Source of the DNA: Sphingobacterium corticibacterium
GTDB taxonomy: Bacteria; Bacteroidota; Bacteroidia; Sphingobacteriales; Sphingobacteriaceae
Assembly (NCBI RefSeq): GCF_004208525.1
Contig: NZ_SGIT01000002.1
Location: forward strand, 1,240,001 to 1,304,000
DNA length: 64,000 bases
Direction of reading: 5' to 3'
Made by a program: the position numbers and the translations under genes. Below the pieces are notes generated by a model. It had not been told where the DNA came from. It did not search any database and was given only the letters and a program-made list of their open reading frames with translations. Positions 33,759 to 45,000 of this stretch are shown piece by piece (positions within the stretch are counted from its first letter, which is position 1; each line of letters opens with the position of its first letter).

Positions 33759-35300
33759 TTAATATTGGATCGGGAAATTGAATTCAGTCGTTCCACCTTC
33801 CGAAACGCCAGTGATACGAACAATATTTCGTTTGGTACTACCCAAAGCAGACTCCACATCATCCACATTATTCACAGGTTTTCCGTTCACATGTGTTACA
33901 ACCAATCCTTTTTCAACACCGAAGTACTCAAACATTCCTCCACGATGCACCTGTGTGATCACTACACCCGAGTTTACACCAAATTTTTTCTTCTGTGCAT
34001 CGGAAGCAGGCGTAAAGCTTGCACCCAACTTATTGAAGATTTCTGTTGCACTCGCACTCGCCTCTTCCTCTGTAACAGATTTCTTGGTATCCTGTGCTTT
34101 TAGGGTAACCGTGACATCACGTTCTTTCCCATCGCGTTTGTAAGTAAGTTTTAGCTTATCGCCCGGGTTTAACCGTGCTACGCGCTCCTGTAAGTCAGAA
34201 GACGAATAAATGATATTTCCTTCCACCTTCGTCAGTACGTCTCCTTTTTGTATACCCGCCGCTGCCGCTGCTCCATCCTTCACTACATCAAACACGTATA
34301 AACCATGAATATCATCAATCTTATATTCTTCTCTAATGGCCGCGTCTACCTCACGGAAATTCACGCCGACATAACCACGTTGTACCGTGCCGAATTCCTT
34401 AAAGTCATTCACAATCTTTTTCACTAAATTGACCGGAATAGCAAACCCATAGCCGGCATAGACACCTGTAGGCGACGCTATAGCCGCATTGATTCCAACC
34501 AATTCACCGCGTGTGTTTACTAATGCTCCACCACTATTTCCTTTATTGATAACCGCGTCTGTTTGGATAAACGATTCTACCGCTGTACGCGCTATAGGCT
34601 CCTGCGGTTGTCCGTATCCGTAAGGCGAACCTTGTCCTTGCTCCCCGAGAATACCGATCTGCCGTCCCTTCGCACTAACTATACCCGCTGTTACAGTGGA
34701 CTGCAAACTCAACGGGTAGCCAACCGCCAGTACCCATTCACCAATGCGTACATGATCAGAATCACCGAATTTCACAAAAGGCAGACTAGATCCGCTCACC
34801 TTAAGTAACGCCAAGTCGAAATCAGCATCTCTACCGATAACCTTCGCCTCAAATGTTCGTTGATCTGTTAGTTTCACTTCAATTTTATCGGCATCTTCCA
34901 CCACATGGTTATTCGTAACGATATAGCCATCAGGTGAGATCAATACTCCCGATCCGGAGGCAGTTGCTTGTCGAGGTTGTTGCTGTTGACGACGTTGCGG
35001 CATTCCAAAAAACTCTTCAAACATATCGAAAGGAGATCCGCCGCCTCCCTGAGACGCCCGTCGCGTCATGGTCACCTTGATGTGCACCACACCAGGCGAT
35101 ACCGCCGCAGCGGCTTCTGTAAAATCTGGATTCCCTGTCGACGACAAGATTTCGCTCCCCGGATTATTTGCAAAATAAACCTTTTGTTTCTCTTCGAAGG
35201 TCATTTGCTCGTTTTGCTTATTTTCGAAGAGCTTGTACCCTCCGATAGCCACCGCACCTCCAACAGCAGCTATTAATAAACTCATTCCTATTTTCTTCAT
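33759..35300 (-). CDS. DegP/HtrA-type periplasmic serine protease (Do family)
   Basis: A 513-residue envelope quality-control protease and chaperone. An N-terminal membrane-anchor or signal segment (MSLLIAAVGGAVAIGGY) precedes the trypsin-like domain with His in VTNNHVVEDADKI (about 130), Asp in DADFDLALLKV (about 160) and Ser in INKGNSGGALVNTRG (about 254). Two PDZ domains follow (about 300-390 and 420-510; VNFREVDAAIREEY, GVVITQVHRGGMF). The linker before the protease domain is Gln-rich, a usual loop. It has its own promoter and terminator, so it is a single-gene unit. Confidence 0.95.
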   Translation of the reverse strand: MKKIGMSLLIAAVGGAVAIGGYKLFENKQNEQMTFEEKQKVYFANNPGSEILSSTGNPDFTEAAAAVSPGVVHIKVTMTRRASQGGGGSPFDMFEEFFGMPQRRQQQQPRQATASGSGVLISPDGYIVTNNHVVEDADKIEVKLTDQRTFEAKVIGRDADFDLALLKVSGSSLPFVKFGDSDHVRIGEWVLAVGYPLSLQSTVTAGIVSAKGRQIGILGEQGQGSPYGYGQPQEPIARTAVESFIQTDAVINKGNSGGALVNTRGELVGINAAIASPTGVYAGYGFAIPVNLVKKIVNDFKEFGTVQRGYVGVNFREVDAAIREEYKIDDIHGLYVFDVVKDGAAAAAGIQKGDVLTKVEGNIIYSSSDLQERVARLNPGDKLKLTYKRDGKERDVTVTLKAQDTKKSVTEEEASASATEIFNKLGASFTPASDAQKKKFGVNSGVVITQVHRGGMFEYFGVEKGLVVTHVNGKPVNNVDDVESALGSTKRNIVRITGVSEGGTTEFNFPIQY

Positions 35301-35369
35301 TGTCTTAATTACTATAATGATCTTTTATCTTTAAAAATATTTTCTTTTACTTTTGTGTTATGGCTTGTT

Positions 35370-35377
35370 CAAATGTA
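35370..35377 (-). promoter_or_regulatory. Putative -7 box for degP
   Basis: On the minus strand it reads TACATTTG, matching TAnnTTTG, 69 bases before the degP ATG at 35300. No -33 TTG with standard spacing is evident. A plus-strand TACTTTTG at 35348-35355 could serve dapF but would give a leader of about 155 bases. Confidence 0.45.
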
Positions 35378-35517
35378 GTACCATTAGAAATGGCATGGAA
35401 AGTTTTGACAGTTAAAAAATGTTAATGAAAAGGCTTAAGTCTGGTTTTTAACACGATTTAACAATCAAACGTTGTATTGTAACAAGAATATTAATTTTTG
35501 ACAAAAAAATCAAGCAA

Positions 35518-36324
35518 ATGGATAGAAAAATAAAATTTTCAAAATATCAAGGTGCCGGAAATGATTTTGTGCTTATCGACAATAGAAGCGGTTTTTTTGA
35601 CCGTGAAAACGAAGATTTAGTACAAGCGATATGTGACAGAAGATTTGGAATTGGTGCAGACGGTTTAATGCTCCTTCAAAATAATGAAAATTTTGATTTC
35701 GAAATGATTTATTATAATGCCAATGGCGGAGAAGCAAGTATGTGTGGCAACGGGGGGAGGTGTATCGTCGCTTTCGCTCGCGACTTAGGAATTATTCAAG
35801 AAAAAACTGTCTTTTTGGCAGTCGACGGAGAGCATCAAGCCACCATCCAAGACAACCAGGTGGATTTAGGAATGATCGATGTTCCCACTATACAGCGTGA
35901 TGGCGACGCCTATATATTGAATACTGGCTCTCCCCATTATGTTACGTGGATCAGTGATCTCCAACACAAGAATGTCTACGAAATGGGATATGCGATCCGG
36001 AATAATGCAACCTACAAAAAAGAAGGAATCAACGTCAATTTTATCGAACAAGAAGAACAGGGGTATTTCGTACGGACATTTGAACGTGGTGTAGAAGATG
36101 AAACACTAGCTTGTGGCACCGGTGCAACTGCTGCTGCTATGACCGTTGCCTTACATCACGGCTTAGAGGGACACCAAGAAATCCCAATTCGTGTTCTCGG
36201 CGGACAACTATACATCAGCTTTCACAAAATAGGTCAAAAATTCACCGATGTACGCCTGAAAGGACCCGCGCAGTTTGTATTTGAAGGATTTATACCTCTT
36301 TTTTACGAAAAAAAGGAAGAATAA
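35518..36324 (+). CDS. dapF: Diaminopimelate epimerase
   Basis: Converts LL- to meso-diaminopimelate for peptidoglycan and lysine synthesis. The 268-residue protein starts with FSKYQGAGNDFVLIDNRSG, carries the two catalytic cysteines at 76 (ASMCGNGGRCI) and 199 (LACGTGATAAAM), and has RRFGIGADGLMLL and TGSPHYVTW. Complete and of normal length. The SNF2 helicase gene follows after 41 bases and may be co-transcribed. Confidence 0.96.
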   Translation: MDRKIKFSKYQGAGNDFVLIDNRSGFFDRENEDLVQAICDRRFGIGADGLMLLQNNENFDFEMIYYNANGGEASMCGNGGRCIVAFARDLGIIQEKTVFLAVDGEHQATIQDNQVDLGMIDVPTIQRDGDAYILNTGSPHYVTWISDLQHKNVYEMGYAIRNNATYKKEGINVNFIEQEEQGYFVRTFERGVEDETLACGTGATAAAMTVALHHGLEGHQEIPIRVLGGQLYISFHKIGQKFTDVRLKGPAQFVFEGFIPLFYEKKEE

Positions 36325-36365
36325 AGGTATATTAGAGACTTTTTTGAAAGACTTCAGGAATTTTA

Positions 36366-39242
36366 ATGCAGCAGGTTGATAGCAAATTACCATTCAAGTT
36401 AATCTATTCGTTAGGACAACACCCTTATTTGGGCTACTTGATAGAACCCCATATTGTTCAATTGAACACCAATGGTTCTTATTCGCTGAGCTATAAACGT
36501 ATTTTCACGAATACTATTGGTGATTTTGCACCGGCATTGGACGAAACCGATTATCATCTTATTACCTTATTAGATGAGATCGAACAAACACATATTATTA
36601 AAGCTTTCAACAAAAAAGCCATACGTCCCGTAGATTTTTTCGGAAATGTTTTCGATGAAAAAATTTACGATCGGATACGCCCGAAAATTGAGCAGAAGAT
36701 GCTCACCGTATTAAAGCAGTTGCAGGATAAGCCGCTTTTTTTAATGAGTAAAGACGGTTATCCTGCCGATCAGGAAATACATATTGCCGATGAGCCTACC
36801 TCTATCTTATTCCATTTTCGGCGCAATGAGACAGAAACCCGCTATTTCCCTACCCTAAAACACAAAGGCCATCGACTGGACTTCATGTATAAAGGAGCAC
36901 AAGTTATCGTGAATAAGGAGGCTTGGTTGTTGGTAGAAAACACCTTATACTATTTCGATCAGGATATAGATGGCAAGAAACTCAGCCCGTTTCTGAGCAA
37001 ACGTTATATCAGCGTCGCCCGCAATACCGAAAGGCGATACTTTGAAACTTTTGTAAGCAACCTGATCGAAAAACACCATGTGTATGCCGAGGGGTTTGAA
37101 ATTAAGACCCATAAAGAAAACGCAACCCCCATCCTAAAGCTATTTTACGTCCCTTCCGGCCAGTCTTTTTTACAACTGACCTTTGCGTATGGTCCTTATG
37201 AGTTTTCGGCCGGAACAGAGCATCCTGTTACGGTACGATTAGTATACAACCAAGAAGCGGACACGTATATTTTTCATCGGATAAAGCGTTCCCTCGCGTG
37301 GGAAAAAAAACAAGGTATTTTCATCGAAGAATTAGGTCTGCGCAAAAAAGATTTGTTGTTCGCAAATTATGTAGTCAACGGAGAACGTGAATCTATTGTT
37401 GATTGGTTAAATAACCAGCAACACTTGCTTTTAGAGAAAGGATTTATCATCACCCAGGCAAAAAGTGACCGACGTATTTTCATCGGAAAGACTTCCCTGG
37501 AAATGGCGATCGAAGAGGGTAATGATTGGTTTGACATACGGGCGGTGGCACATTTTGGCCCCTATGAGATTCCCTTTGTCGCTTTAAGGGAACATATTTT
37601 AAGTAAAAACAAAGAATTTACATTACCCAATGGGGAAATCGCGCTAATTCCAGAAGAATGGTTCTCCCAATATGAACACCTATTCCTTTTTACGACGAAT
37701 AAGCATAGCTTAAAGCTAAACAAAACCCATATCGGATTATTATATGAAATATCGGAGCATACGGAACTTTCTTTTCATCGCAAACTAGAACAATTATTAA
37801 ATTTCGACAGTATCGCGGAAGCACCAATGCCGACCGGATTTCGAGGCGAACTTCGCCCCTATCAGCGCGCGGGTTACAATTGGTTTCACTTCCTACAGGA
37901 ATACAAGTTTGGCGGATGCCTTGCAGACGATATGGGCTTGGGGAAAACCGTACAGACACTCGCTTTGCTACAACGGCAAAAAGAGTATTTAAAAGAAACA
38001 GACCATGCCAAAACTTCCCTGCTGATACTGCCCACATCACTCCTTTACAATTGGCAGAAAGAAGCCGAAAAATTTGCACCGAAGCTTCGTATACATCTTC
38101 ACACCGGTTCAAATCGTCTAAAAGATACATTTGGCTTTTCCCATTTTGACTTGGTGATCACGACCTATGGCGTTGTACGTAGCGATGCAGAAATGTTAAG
38201 CAAATTTTTCTTCAACTATATTATTCTAGATGAAAGCCAGCATATCAAAAACCCGACTTCCAAATCCTTTAAGGCGATTAAGGGTCTTAAAAGCAAACAT
38301 CGATTGGTATTAAGCGGTACACCCATAGAAAATTCCGTTGGCGATATATGGTCGCAGATGCATTTTGTAAATCCGGGTTTACTCGGTTCGTACAGTTATT
38401 TTCAGAAAGAATTTGTAGTACCTATTGAGAAAAAGAAAGACGAAGAAAAAGCGGCTCGTCTACAAGCCATCATCAAGCCATTCATTCTCCGCCGCACCAA
38501 AGACCAAGTTGCCAAGGAACTTCCTCCAAAAACCGAACAAACCGTTTATTGTGAAATGACAGAGGAACAGATGAAGCTATACGAACGTATAAAATCGGAA
38601 TACCGTAACGCCCTTCTGGACAACCAGTTGCAGCAAAACGGGCAGGGGAACCAGATTATGTTATTACAGGGACTCACCAAGCTTAGACAGATAGCCAACC
38701 ATCCCATCATGATAAACGAGGAGGAAGCTTTTTCATCGGGTAAATTTGATACCGTGGTGGAGATGCTGCAATCTATTATCGCCGAGCGCCATAAAGTGCT
38801 TATCTTCTCCCAATTTGTAAAACACTTACAATTGTTTCGAGACTATTTCGACCGCGAAAAAATAGCCTATGCTTACCTGGATGGAAACACCAAAAACAGA
38901 GCCGATGCGGTAAACACCTTTAAAGAACAGGAAAACACACAAATCTTTTTAATCTCCATTAAAGCAGGAGGTGTAGGGCTTAACCTTACCGAAGCAGATT
39001 ACGTATTTATTTTAGATCCTTGGTGGAACCCGGCAGTAGAACAACAAGCTATTGACCGCTCACATCGTATCGGACAAACGAAAAATGTATTTATATACAA
39101 ATTCATTAGCAAGGATACCGTAGAGGAAAAAATACTAGCGCTCCAAGGCCAAAAGAAAGCACTGTCATCCACGCTAATTACCACAGAAGAAAGCTTTATA
39201 AAATCGTTATCCACGGAGGATATACAGGAATTATTACGATAG
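36366..39242 (+). CDS. SNF2 family DEAD/DEAH-box helicase
   Basis: A 958-residue ATP-dependent DNA translocase. The first 490 residues form a lineage-specific region without recognised motifs. The helicase core has Walker A in CLADDMGLGKTVQTLALLQ (about 520), the Walker B variant ILDESQHIKNP (DESQ), LSGTPIENSVGDIWSQM, and a C-terminal helicase domain with ISIKAGGVGLNLTEADYVF, DPWWNPAVEQQA and RSHRIGQTKNVFIY. Similar proteins are common in Bacteroidota; role in transcription or repair is not defined. Upstream dapF is unrelated. Its stop lies inside a hairpin shared with the convergent ligase gene. Confidence 0.93.
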   Translation: MQQVDSKLPFKLIYSLGQHPYLGYLIEPHIVQLNTNGSYSLSYKRIFTNTIGDFAPALDETDYHLITLLDEIEQTHIIKAFNKKAIRPVDFFGNVFDEKIYDRIRPKIEQKMLTVLKQLQDKPLFLMSKDGYPADQEIHIADEPTSILFHFRRNETETRYFPTLKHKGHRLDFMYKGAQVIVNKEAWLLVENTLYYFDQDIDGKKLSPFLSKRYISVARNTERRYFETFVSNLIEKHHVYAEGFEIKTHKENATPILKLFYVPSGQSFLQLTFAYGPYEFSAGTEHPVTVRLVYNQEADTYIFHRIKRSLAWEKKQGIFIEELGLRKKDLLFANYVVNGERESIVDWLNNQQHLLLEKGFIITQAKSDRRIFIGKTSLEMAIEEGNDWFDIRAVAHFGPYEIPFVALREHILSKNKEFTLPNGEIALIPEEWFSQYEHLFLFTTNKHSLKLNKTHIGLLYEISEHTELSFHRKLEQLLNFDSIAEAPMPTGFRGELRPYQRAGYNWFHFLQEYKFGGCLADDMGLGKTVQTLALLQRQKEYLKETDHAKTSLLILPTSLLYNWQKEAEKFAPKLRIHLHTGSNRLKDTFGFSHFDLVITTYGVVRSDAEMLSKFFFNYIILDESQHIKNPTSKSFKAIKGLKSKHRLVLSGTPIENSVGDIWSQMHFVNPGLLGSYSYFQKEFVVPIEKKKDEEKAARLQAIIKPFILRRTKDQVAKELPPKTEQTVYCEMTEEQMKLYERIKSEYRNALLDNQLQQNGQGNQIMLLQGLTKLRQIANHPIMINEEEAFSSGKFDTVVEMLQSIIAERHKVLIFSQFVKHLQLFRDYFDREKIAYAYLDGNTKNRADAVNTFKEQENTQIFLISIKAGGVGLNLTEADYVFILDPWWNPAVEQQAIDRSHRIGQTKNVFIYKFISKDTVEEKILALQGQKKALSSTLITTEESFIKSLSTEDIQELLR

Positions 39243-39272
39243 TTTCTTTTTAAAAAAAAAGGACAAACTATC
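39238..39272. terminator. Hairpin spanning both stop codons of convergent genes
   Basis: A perfect 8-bp outer stem (GATAGTTT at 39238-39245, AAACTATC at 39265-39272) with an inner T5/A-run pairing. It covers the TAG stops of the SNF2 helicase and of the aryl-acid ligase. Probably a bidirectional terminator closing aryl-polyene locus 2. Confidence 0.6.
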
Positions 39273-40560
39273 TCCTATCAATAAAGGTAATCGGTTTTCG
39301 GCTCAATGGATTAAAAATAATACGCTGTAGCTCTTCCGACGGTCGTTTTTCCACACGAGGTGCCACCCGTAATTTTGCCCGGAAGTGATCTTTGATCTGC
39401 ATCAGGAATTCTTCGGCTGTCTCCTTTGTACTGATATAAATGACAATTTCATCCGTCCCAATATCATTGTGCGATATTTCGATGATATGCTGTTCAATTT
39501 CGGGAAAGCCAACAAGTAAGTCGTGCATGGCCGGTGGATACAAGGTCGTACCCTTATATTTTACCATCTGTTGCTTTCTTCCCTCTACCGGACCAATCCG
39601 ATAAGTGTGACGACCACAGGCACAAGGTGCCGTATGTTTCCGGACGATATCACCCGTTTTAAATCGTAATAACGGCACACCTTGGACACCTAAGGTCGTG
39701 ATAACGAGCTCTCCAGGATCACCGTCAGGCACAGGTTGCTCTTCCTCGTCCAGTACTTCCGTAATAATAAGATCTTCATGCACGTGTCCGCCTTGGAAAG
39801 CCCCACATTCGGTAAAAGCCGCTCCCATTTCTGTCGATGCATACGTAGAATACAATTTTAACGGCCATTTTTCACGAATGCGTTGTGTCAACAAAGAATC
39901 GTTGAGCGCGGCATCCCGCAAAGACTCACCTATACATAAAACCGCTTCTATACCAGCGTTACGATAATCAATGTTTTGCTGTTCTGCATATTCAATCATC
40001 TTTAAGAGAAAAGAAGGTACTGCAATCAAAAATCGGGGCTTATGCTGTAAAATAACATCCCATTGCAATTGCGGGATACCCGATCCCACCCGTAAAACAC
40101 CCGCACCAAGCTTCCGTAGACCGAGAAAGTAGGCCAAACCCGCCATAAATCGCCTGTCCATCGTTGTCATCAATTGCACCACATCTCCCGGTTCGACACC
40201 GATCGTTCGAAACGAACGCATTTCGTTGTAGGCCAACCGTTCCAAATCGTCGTTTGTAAGTCCAAAAGTTACCGGTCGACCCAATGTTCCCGAGGTGGTA
40301 CAATAATCGATAATCTTTTCGCGTTCCACACAAAAGAAATCATCATTATGCGCTTGGATATCATCTTTACGCGTTGTCGGTATCCGTCTTAAATCTGCTA
40401 GCGTGCGAATCGTCTCGATGTCAATAGCATAATCTTCAAACAATTGTTTGTAATAGGGAGAATGCGCCCGCAGATAAACCAATTGTCTTCGCAAGAGCTC
40501 CTCTTGGTAAGCCTTGATTTCTTCCGGGGATTGCCTCTCCATAACGACCTGATGTTTCAT
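39268..40560 (-). CDS. Aryl-acid AMP-ligase (phenylacetate-CoA ligase-like)
   Basis: A 430-residue adenylate-forming enzyme of the PaaK/coenzyme F390 synthetase group. Core motifs: YCTTSGTLGRPVTFGLT (phosphate loop), YASTEMGAAFTECGAF, VITTLGVQGVPLLRFKTGD, and a Cys/His cluster HTAPCACGRHTYRIGPVEGR. The last gene of locus 2. Its likely role is to activate p-coumarate made by the ammonia-lyase of locus 1 and load it as CoA or ACP thioester to start the polyene; this is inferred from cluster content. It overlaps the preceding dehydrogenase-like gene by four bases (ATGA). Confidence 0.87.
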   Translation of the reverse strand: MKHQVVMERQSPEEIKAYQEELLRRQLVYLRAHSPYYKQLFEDYAIDIETIRTLADLRRIPTTRKDDIQAHNDDFFCVEREKIIDYCTTSGTLGRPVTFGLTNDDLERLAYNEMRSFRTIGVEPGDVVQLMTTMDRRFMAGLAYFLGLRKLGAGVLRVGSGIPQLQWDVILQHKPRFLIAVPSFLLKMIEYAEQQNIDYRNAGIEAVLCIGESLRDAALNDSLLTQRIREKWPLKLYSTYASTEMGAAFTECGAFQGGHVHEDLIITEVLDEEEQPVPDGDPGELVITTLGVQGVPLLRFKTGDIVRKHTAPCACGRHTYRIGPVEGRKQQMVKYKGTTLYPPAMHDLLVGFPEIEQHIIEISHNDIGTDEIVIYISTKETAEEFLMQIKDHFRAKLRVAPRVEKRPSEELQRIIFNPLSRKPITFIDRR

Positions 40561-42089
40561 GATGTTGTATTACGTTTTCCGATCTTGTTTAACAAATAGG
40601 ACTTCCCTACTATTTCAGAACAGGTTGCTATTGCCCCCACGGTCACCCCCAAAATGCCGTGCATATACACCCCATGCCCCGTCAAATACAAATTCTCCAC
40701 CTTTGTTTTTGGTGCAATGAACGTCTTCAAAGGATCGCTCGCATCCTTCATGTGACCATATAGATTACCCCTGTACATCCCGATATAGTCTCGATAGGAT
40801 AAAGGGGTCGATACATACGTTCGATGCACAGCCTCCACCAATTCGGGAAAACGATGTTTCATTTTCTGGAATAACTGTTCCGTTTTCTCTTCTTTAAAAG
40901 CTTCATACGCCGATCCTCTCCCATCGGGATGAACAACCGTATTCATTGTATCCGCCCATGCCTCCACCTCCTCAAAATGCATATAGGTAAGAACCGTAAA
41001 GGTATCCGCATAACCGGGATGCCGAGGATCCTCTGTCATGGACAGCATGAACATATTGCCCCAATCTTCTTTTTTGTAAGCAGCAGCATGCCATACCGTA
41101 TGCGCGCTTTGGTGGCAATATACATTATGGGCATGGTAGGGAACTTCTGCCGCTCGCAACACCGCGTGTACGCTAAAGGAAGAAGTTGTGACAGGTAAGG
41201 TTTGAATACGGTCATAAAAAGCTTTCCGAAAATGCGCTTTCCCGACCAATTGTAAAGCTCGTTTAGGGTCAATATTCATAATAAATAACTTTCCGTTAAC
41301 CCGTTTGCCATGAGCCGTTATTGCACAACGTATCCGTTGCTCCTGGATTTCCAGCTTTATCACCTCTTCACGTTTGTAGGCTTCCCCACCCAGCTTCCGC
41401 AGTTCCCGGATCAATAATTTACTGATCTGGCTTCCGCCAAGCGTACATTTGTAGGCACTTTGGATATAGGAATTCACCGCAAGTGCATGAACATAAAAAG
41501 GCGTCTTATCGTCTTGCCCTGCATATAAAAAATTATTCCCCACCAATACCGCCCGCAACCGTTCATTCCCTGTCAATTCCGTGAAATAGGCCTTCACACT
41601 TTGGCTGATAACCGCTGATGCATATCCCTCTCCCTCTTCCGCATAATACAAAGGAAATGCCTTACACGTATATTGTAAATCAGCAATATACTGCTTCAAG
41701 GCCGCGCGCTCCGACGGAAAATAAGCCGATAAGCCCTCCACAAAAGCATCGTACCCCTGTGCAATAGGGTAACAGCTTGCTTCATCCGCAAAACAAATCT
41801 GGTCGAAAACCTCCGGCATCGGTTCTAGTTGGAGATGGGGCATAATTCCGAGATACGAAAAATAACGGTGCAGGTTTTGCCCCTCCGCCAAGCCCCCAAT
41901 ATAGTGTACGCCGGTGTCAAACACTTTCTTATCGCGGGAAAAAGTTTGCAGATTTCCACCAAACTGATTGTTTTTTTCCAACACACAAACGTGTAATCCC
42001 TCCTTAGCCAGTATAACCGCCGACACCAAACCGCCGAGTCCGCTCCCTACGATAACGACATCATATTGTTTATCTGTTGCTTCCGTCAT
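40557..42089 (-). CDS. Phytoene desaturase-like FAD oxidoreductase
   Basis: A 510-residue flavoprotein of the carotenoid isomerase/retinol saturase group. The N-terminal VVIVGSGLGGLVSAVILAKE and VCVLEKNNQFGGNLQTF form the FAD site; a C-terminal LYLTGHGVYMHGILGVTVGA segment closes it. Members occur in flexirubin clusters. It may isomerise or adjust saturation of the polyene, or act on the alkyl part; no direct evidence decides. It overlaps its neighbours by four bases on both sides, firmly inside the operon. Confidence 0.87.
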   Translation of the reverse strand: MTEATDKQYDVVIVGSGLGGLVSAVILAKEGLHVCVLEKNNQFGGNLQTFSRDKKVFDTGVHYIGGLAEGQNLHRYFSYLGIMPHLQLEPMPEVFDQICFADEASCYPIAQGYDAFVEGLSAYFPSERAALKQYIADLQYTCKAFPLYYAEEGEGYASAVISQSVKAYFTELTGNERLRAVLVGNNFLYAGQDDKTPFYVHALAVNSYIQSAYKCTLGGSQISKLLIRELRKLGGEAYKREEVIKLEIQEQRIRCAITAHGKRVNGKLFIMNIDPKRALQLVGKAHFRKAFYDRIQTLPVTTSSFSVHAVLRAAEVPYHAHNVYCHQSAHTVWHAAAYKKEDWGNMFMLSMTEDPRHPGYADTFTVLTYMHFEEVEAWADTMNTVVHPDGRGSAYEAFKEEKTEQLFQKMKHRFPELVEAVHRTYVSTPLSYRDYIGMYRGNLYGHMKDASDPLKTFIAPKTKVENLYLTGHGVYMHGILGVTVGAIATCSEIVGKSYLLNKIGKRNTTS

Positions 42090-45000
42090 TTATAATAGCG
42101 AATTAGTGTGTCCGATAATACGTCCTCTTTCCACCCTAAAGGCTGTAAACCTTGTTCTTTTTTAAAGGTATAGATTTCTTTAAAGCTCTCCAAAAAGGAA
42201 ACCGGCAAACGAATGAATTCGACGAGCGGATGAACGATGAGCACCGCATATTGCACATCCAGGTGTGAAACAAAACGAACGTGGCGCCATTTTTTCCAAT
42301 AAATACTCTTCGCTACCGCATGTTTCTCCTCATCTGCAATGATACCTAGCACTTTCCGGTTGCCACTTTGTAAAGACAACAGGTAATCGAATTCACCATA
42401 TGTGTCGGAAATATGCACCATCCGCTCGGCGTCCCCTAAATGCTGATGCAGCTCGTGGTAATAAGCCGAAAATTGCGTTATATTATGCTTAACAGATCTT
42501 AAAATATCCTCGTCTTTATAATAATATGCGAGCTGTATTTTCCGTTGAAAATAAAACACCCCCTCTTCTTTTCGGCGCAAAGCACTATACTGTTGCCGAA
42601 AATACTGCATCATGCTTTTGGTACGCGCCAGATACCCCTCACCGAAAGTAGCATCATCTATCCGTATGCGTTCTCCAATAACCGGTGTCATAGCACCTCC
42701 AAAGATAAGCACATCACTCTTCGGTAATACGTCCCCATTTCCCAGGAGGTATATAGGCAATATATCCAGCTGCAGCTGTTCCGCCAGATAGCATGCGCCT
42801 TTATGGAAACGCTTTACCACGTTATCATACGAACGCGTTCCCTCCGGAAACACGATCAACGAATAGCCCTGTGCCACTTTCTCCCGAAGGATATCCATTC
42901 CGCTTTCTAATCCTTGACGCACGGGATAAAACCCCAAAGCTTTTACTGCACGTCCAAAAATAGGCGAATTCCAGACCCAATCATTGACGAGAAAAATAGC
43001 TTTGGGCACCAGCATGCCGAGCGATAGGGTATCTAAAAATGAGCTATGGTTGGCAATAATAACAGCGGGCTTTTCAAAGGTCTCTCCCGCTAAATTAATC
43101 GTTTTATGCTTTGTTTGTGGATGCAGATATAACACGGATTTCATAAACACAGCCATCGTCTTGCGGAAAAACACATCTTTCTTTTCCTTTGATAGCGGTA
43201 AAACAGCAAGGACCACCCTACCGAAAAAAGAAATGACCAAACAGCCTATTCCGTAGTAAACAAAAAATAACAGAGACAATAAGAGGATTGTTATCGTAAA
43301 AGGCGATTTTCCCTGCTCCGCCCGATTGGAAATAAAGAAATGGAATAACATCGGATAGAACACGAAGGTAATGATGACTGCCGAAAAGACACCTATCAAG
43401 GAAACCGATGCGATGGACAATAATGCAGGATGTTTCGCAAAGACCATGGCGCCAATCGCCAACACCGTGGTCAATACCGCCAACAAGATCGAGGTCCGAT
43501 AGGTTTGCAGCGTATCTTTACCCGTACTGTACTGCTTTTGCAGCGCAGCCGTCATAAAGATACTGAAGTCCACACCATGTCCGAAAACCAACGTACATAC
43601 AATCGCACTAAATATATTGAGCTCCAAGCCAAACAACCCCATAAGCCCCGCAGTGACCAAACCGGTAAGACCGATCGGAATCGCACTCAACAGCACTAAC
43701 TCCAATCGGCGAAAAAATACCCAAAGTATAAAAAGCACCGCAAAGAAGGAATAGCTCACCAAGCGGTTAAAATCAGCACGCAGTTGTCCTAAAAATGTTT
43801 CATTCAGCTGTTGGCGATCAACAACCAATACATCCGCATTTTCCTTGATCGTCCGAAGGAAAAGTTCGCGTTTCGCCTCATCCAGCTTTACTAAGGTAGA
43901 AATGGTGAAAAAGCTATCTTGTTCCGCCATGAAATCTGATAACCCCAAAGCCTGTTGCGATTGGAAGTCACGCCATCCTATCGGCTTTGGTTCGTCCTTT
44001 AGTAAGGTATAAAAATCAGCATGCGTTTCCCTTTCAAAACCATATTTTTCGCCTTCATCTTGTAATTGCTCGATAAGTTCATCCTTCGCATGGCTTTTCC
44101 AAAACTGATTCCATACCGCGATCTTCTCTTCTTGTAAACTAGCGGAAAGAGGTAGCATAAAACCATTATAATCTACAATTTCCTGGTTGGTTTTCGCCTC
44201 CTGCAGAAACCCCATTAAACGGTCTGTCTTCTTGGCCACCTCGTCAAAGGTTTCGCCCGTAGCCACTAGATAAACAGATTTGGACGAAGTATTGGTGAGT
44301 TGATCTAATTTGCGCTCCGTTTCCCGCAAAACCGGTGGTACAAAATTTAAATCACCCAGATTATGGTTATACCCTACCCGTCCGCTTGTAAAGCAGCTCA
44401 ACACCATCAACACCAAACAAACAGCAATCAGCACCTTGCTGCGTTCAAACGGAAATGCGGCCAATTTATCCAGTATAGCATTTGCCCGAAGTTCACGCTT
44501 CGGACGATAAAGATGCGGCACGATGAGCAAGGTAAAAACAGCAGAAGAAAAAATACAGATCGAGGCAAAGATACCCAAGTCCACCAGCGCTTCCGAACGT
44601 ACAAATAACAGGCAGAGAAACACCACCGCATTCGTTGCTCCACTCATCAACAGCGGACGCGTCAATTCCTGGTATAGCTCGCGGACATTCCCCGATTTTT
44701 TATAGTGTGTCAGGATGTGCAGCGCATAATCAATCGTAATACCGACCAGCACCGCGGCCACACTCAAGGAAATCGCTGAGATAACAGGTTTGTACAGATA
44801 AAGGCAAGCCGCGCCAAACAAGCTGGCGAAAATGGTGGGTATAAAAACCAATAGTGGAATATATATCCGCTGATAAAACAAGATCAACAAAAGCATGAGT
44901 ACCGACATCGAGATGAGTACGGTGGTCGAAATATCCTTCTTGATTTGCTTGGCATTCGCTACAGCGATAAAAGCGGTTCCATAATAGGAAATCGTAGCTT

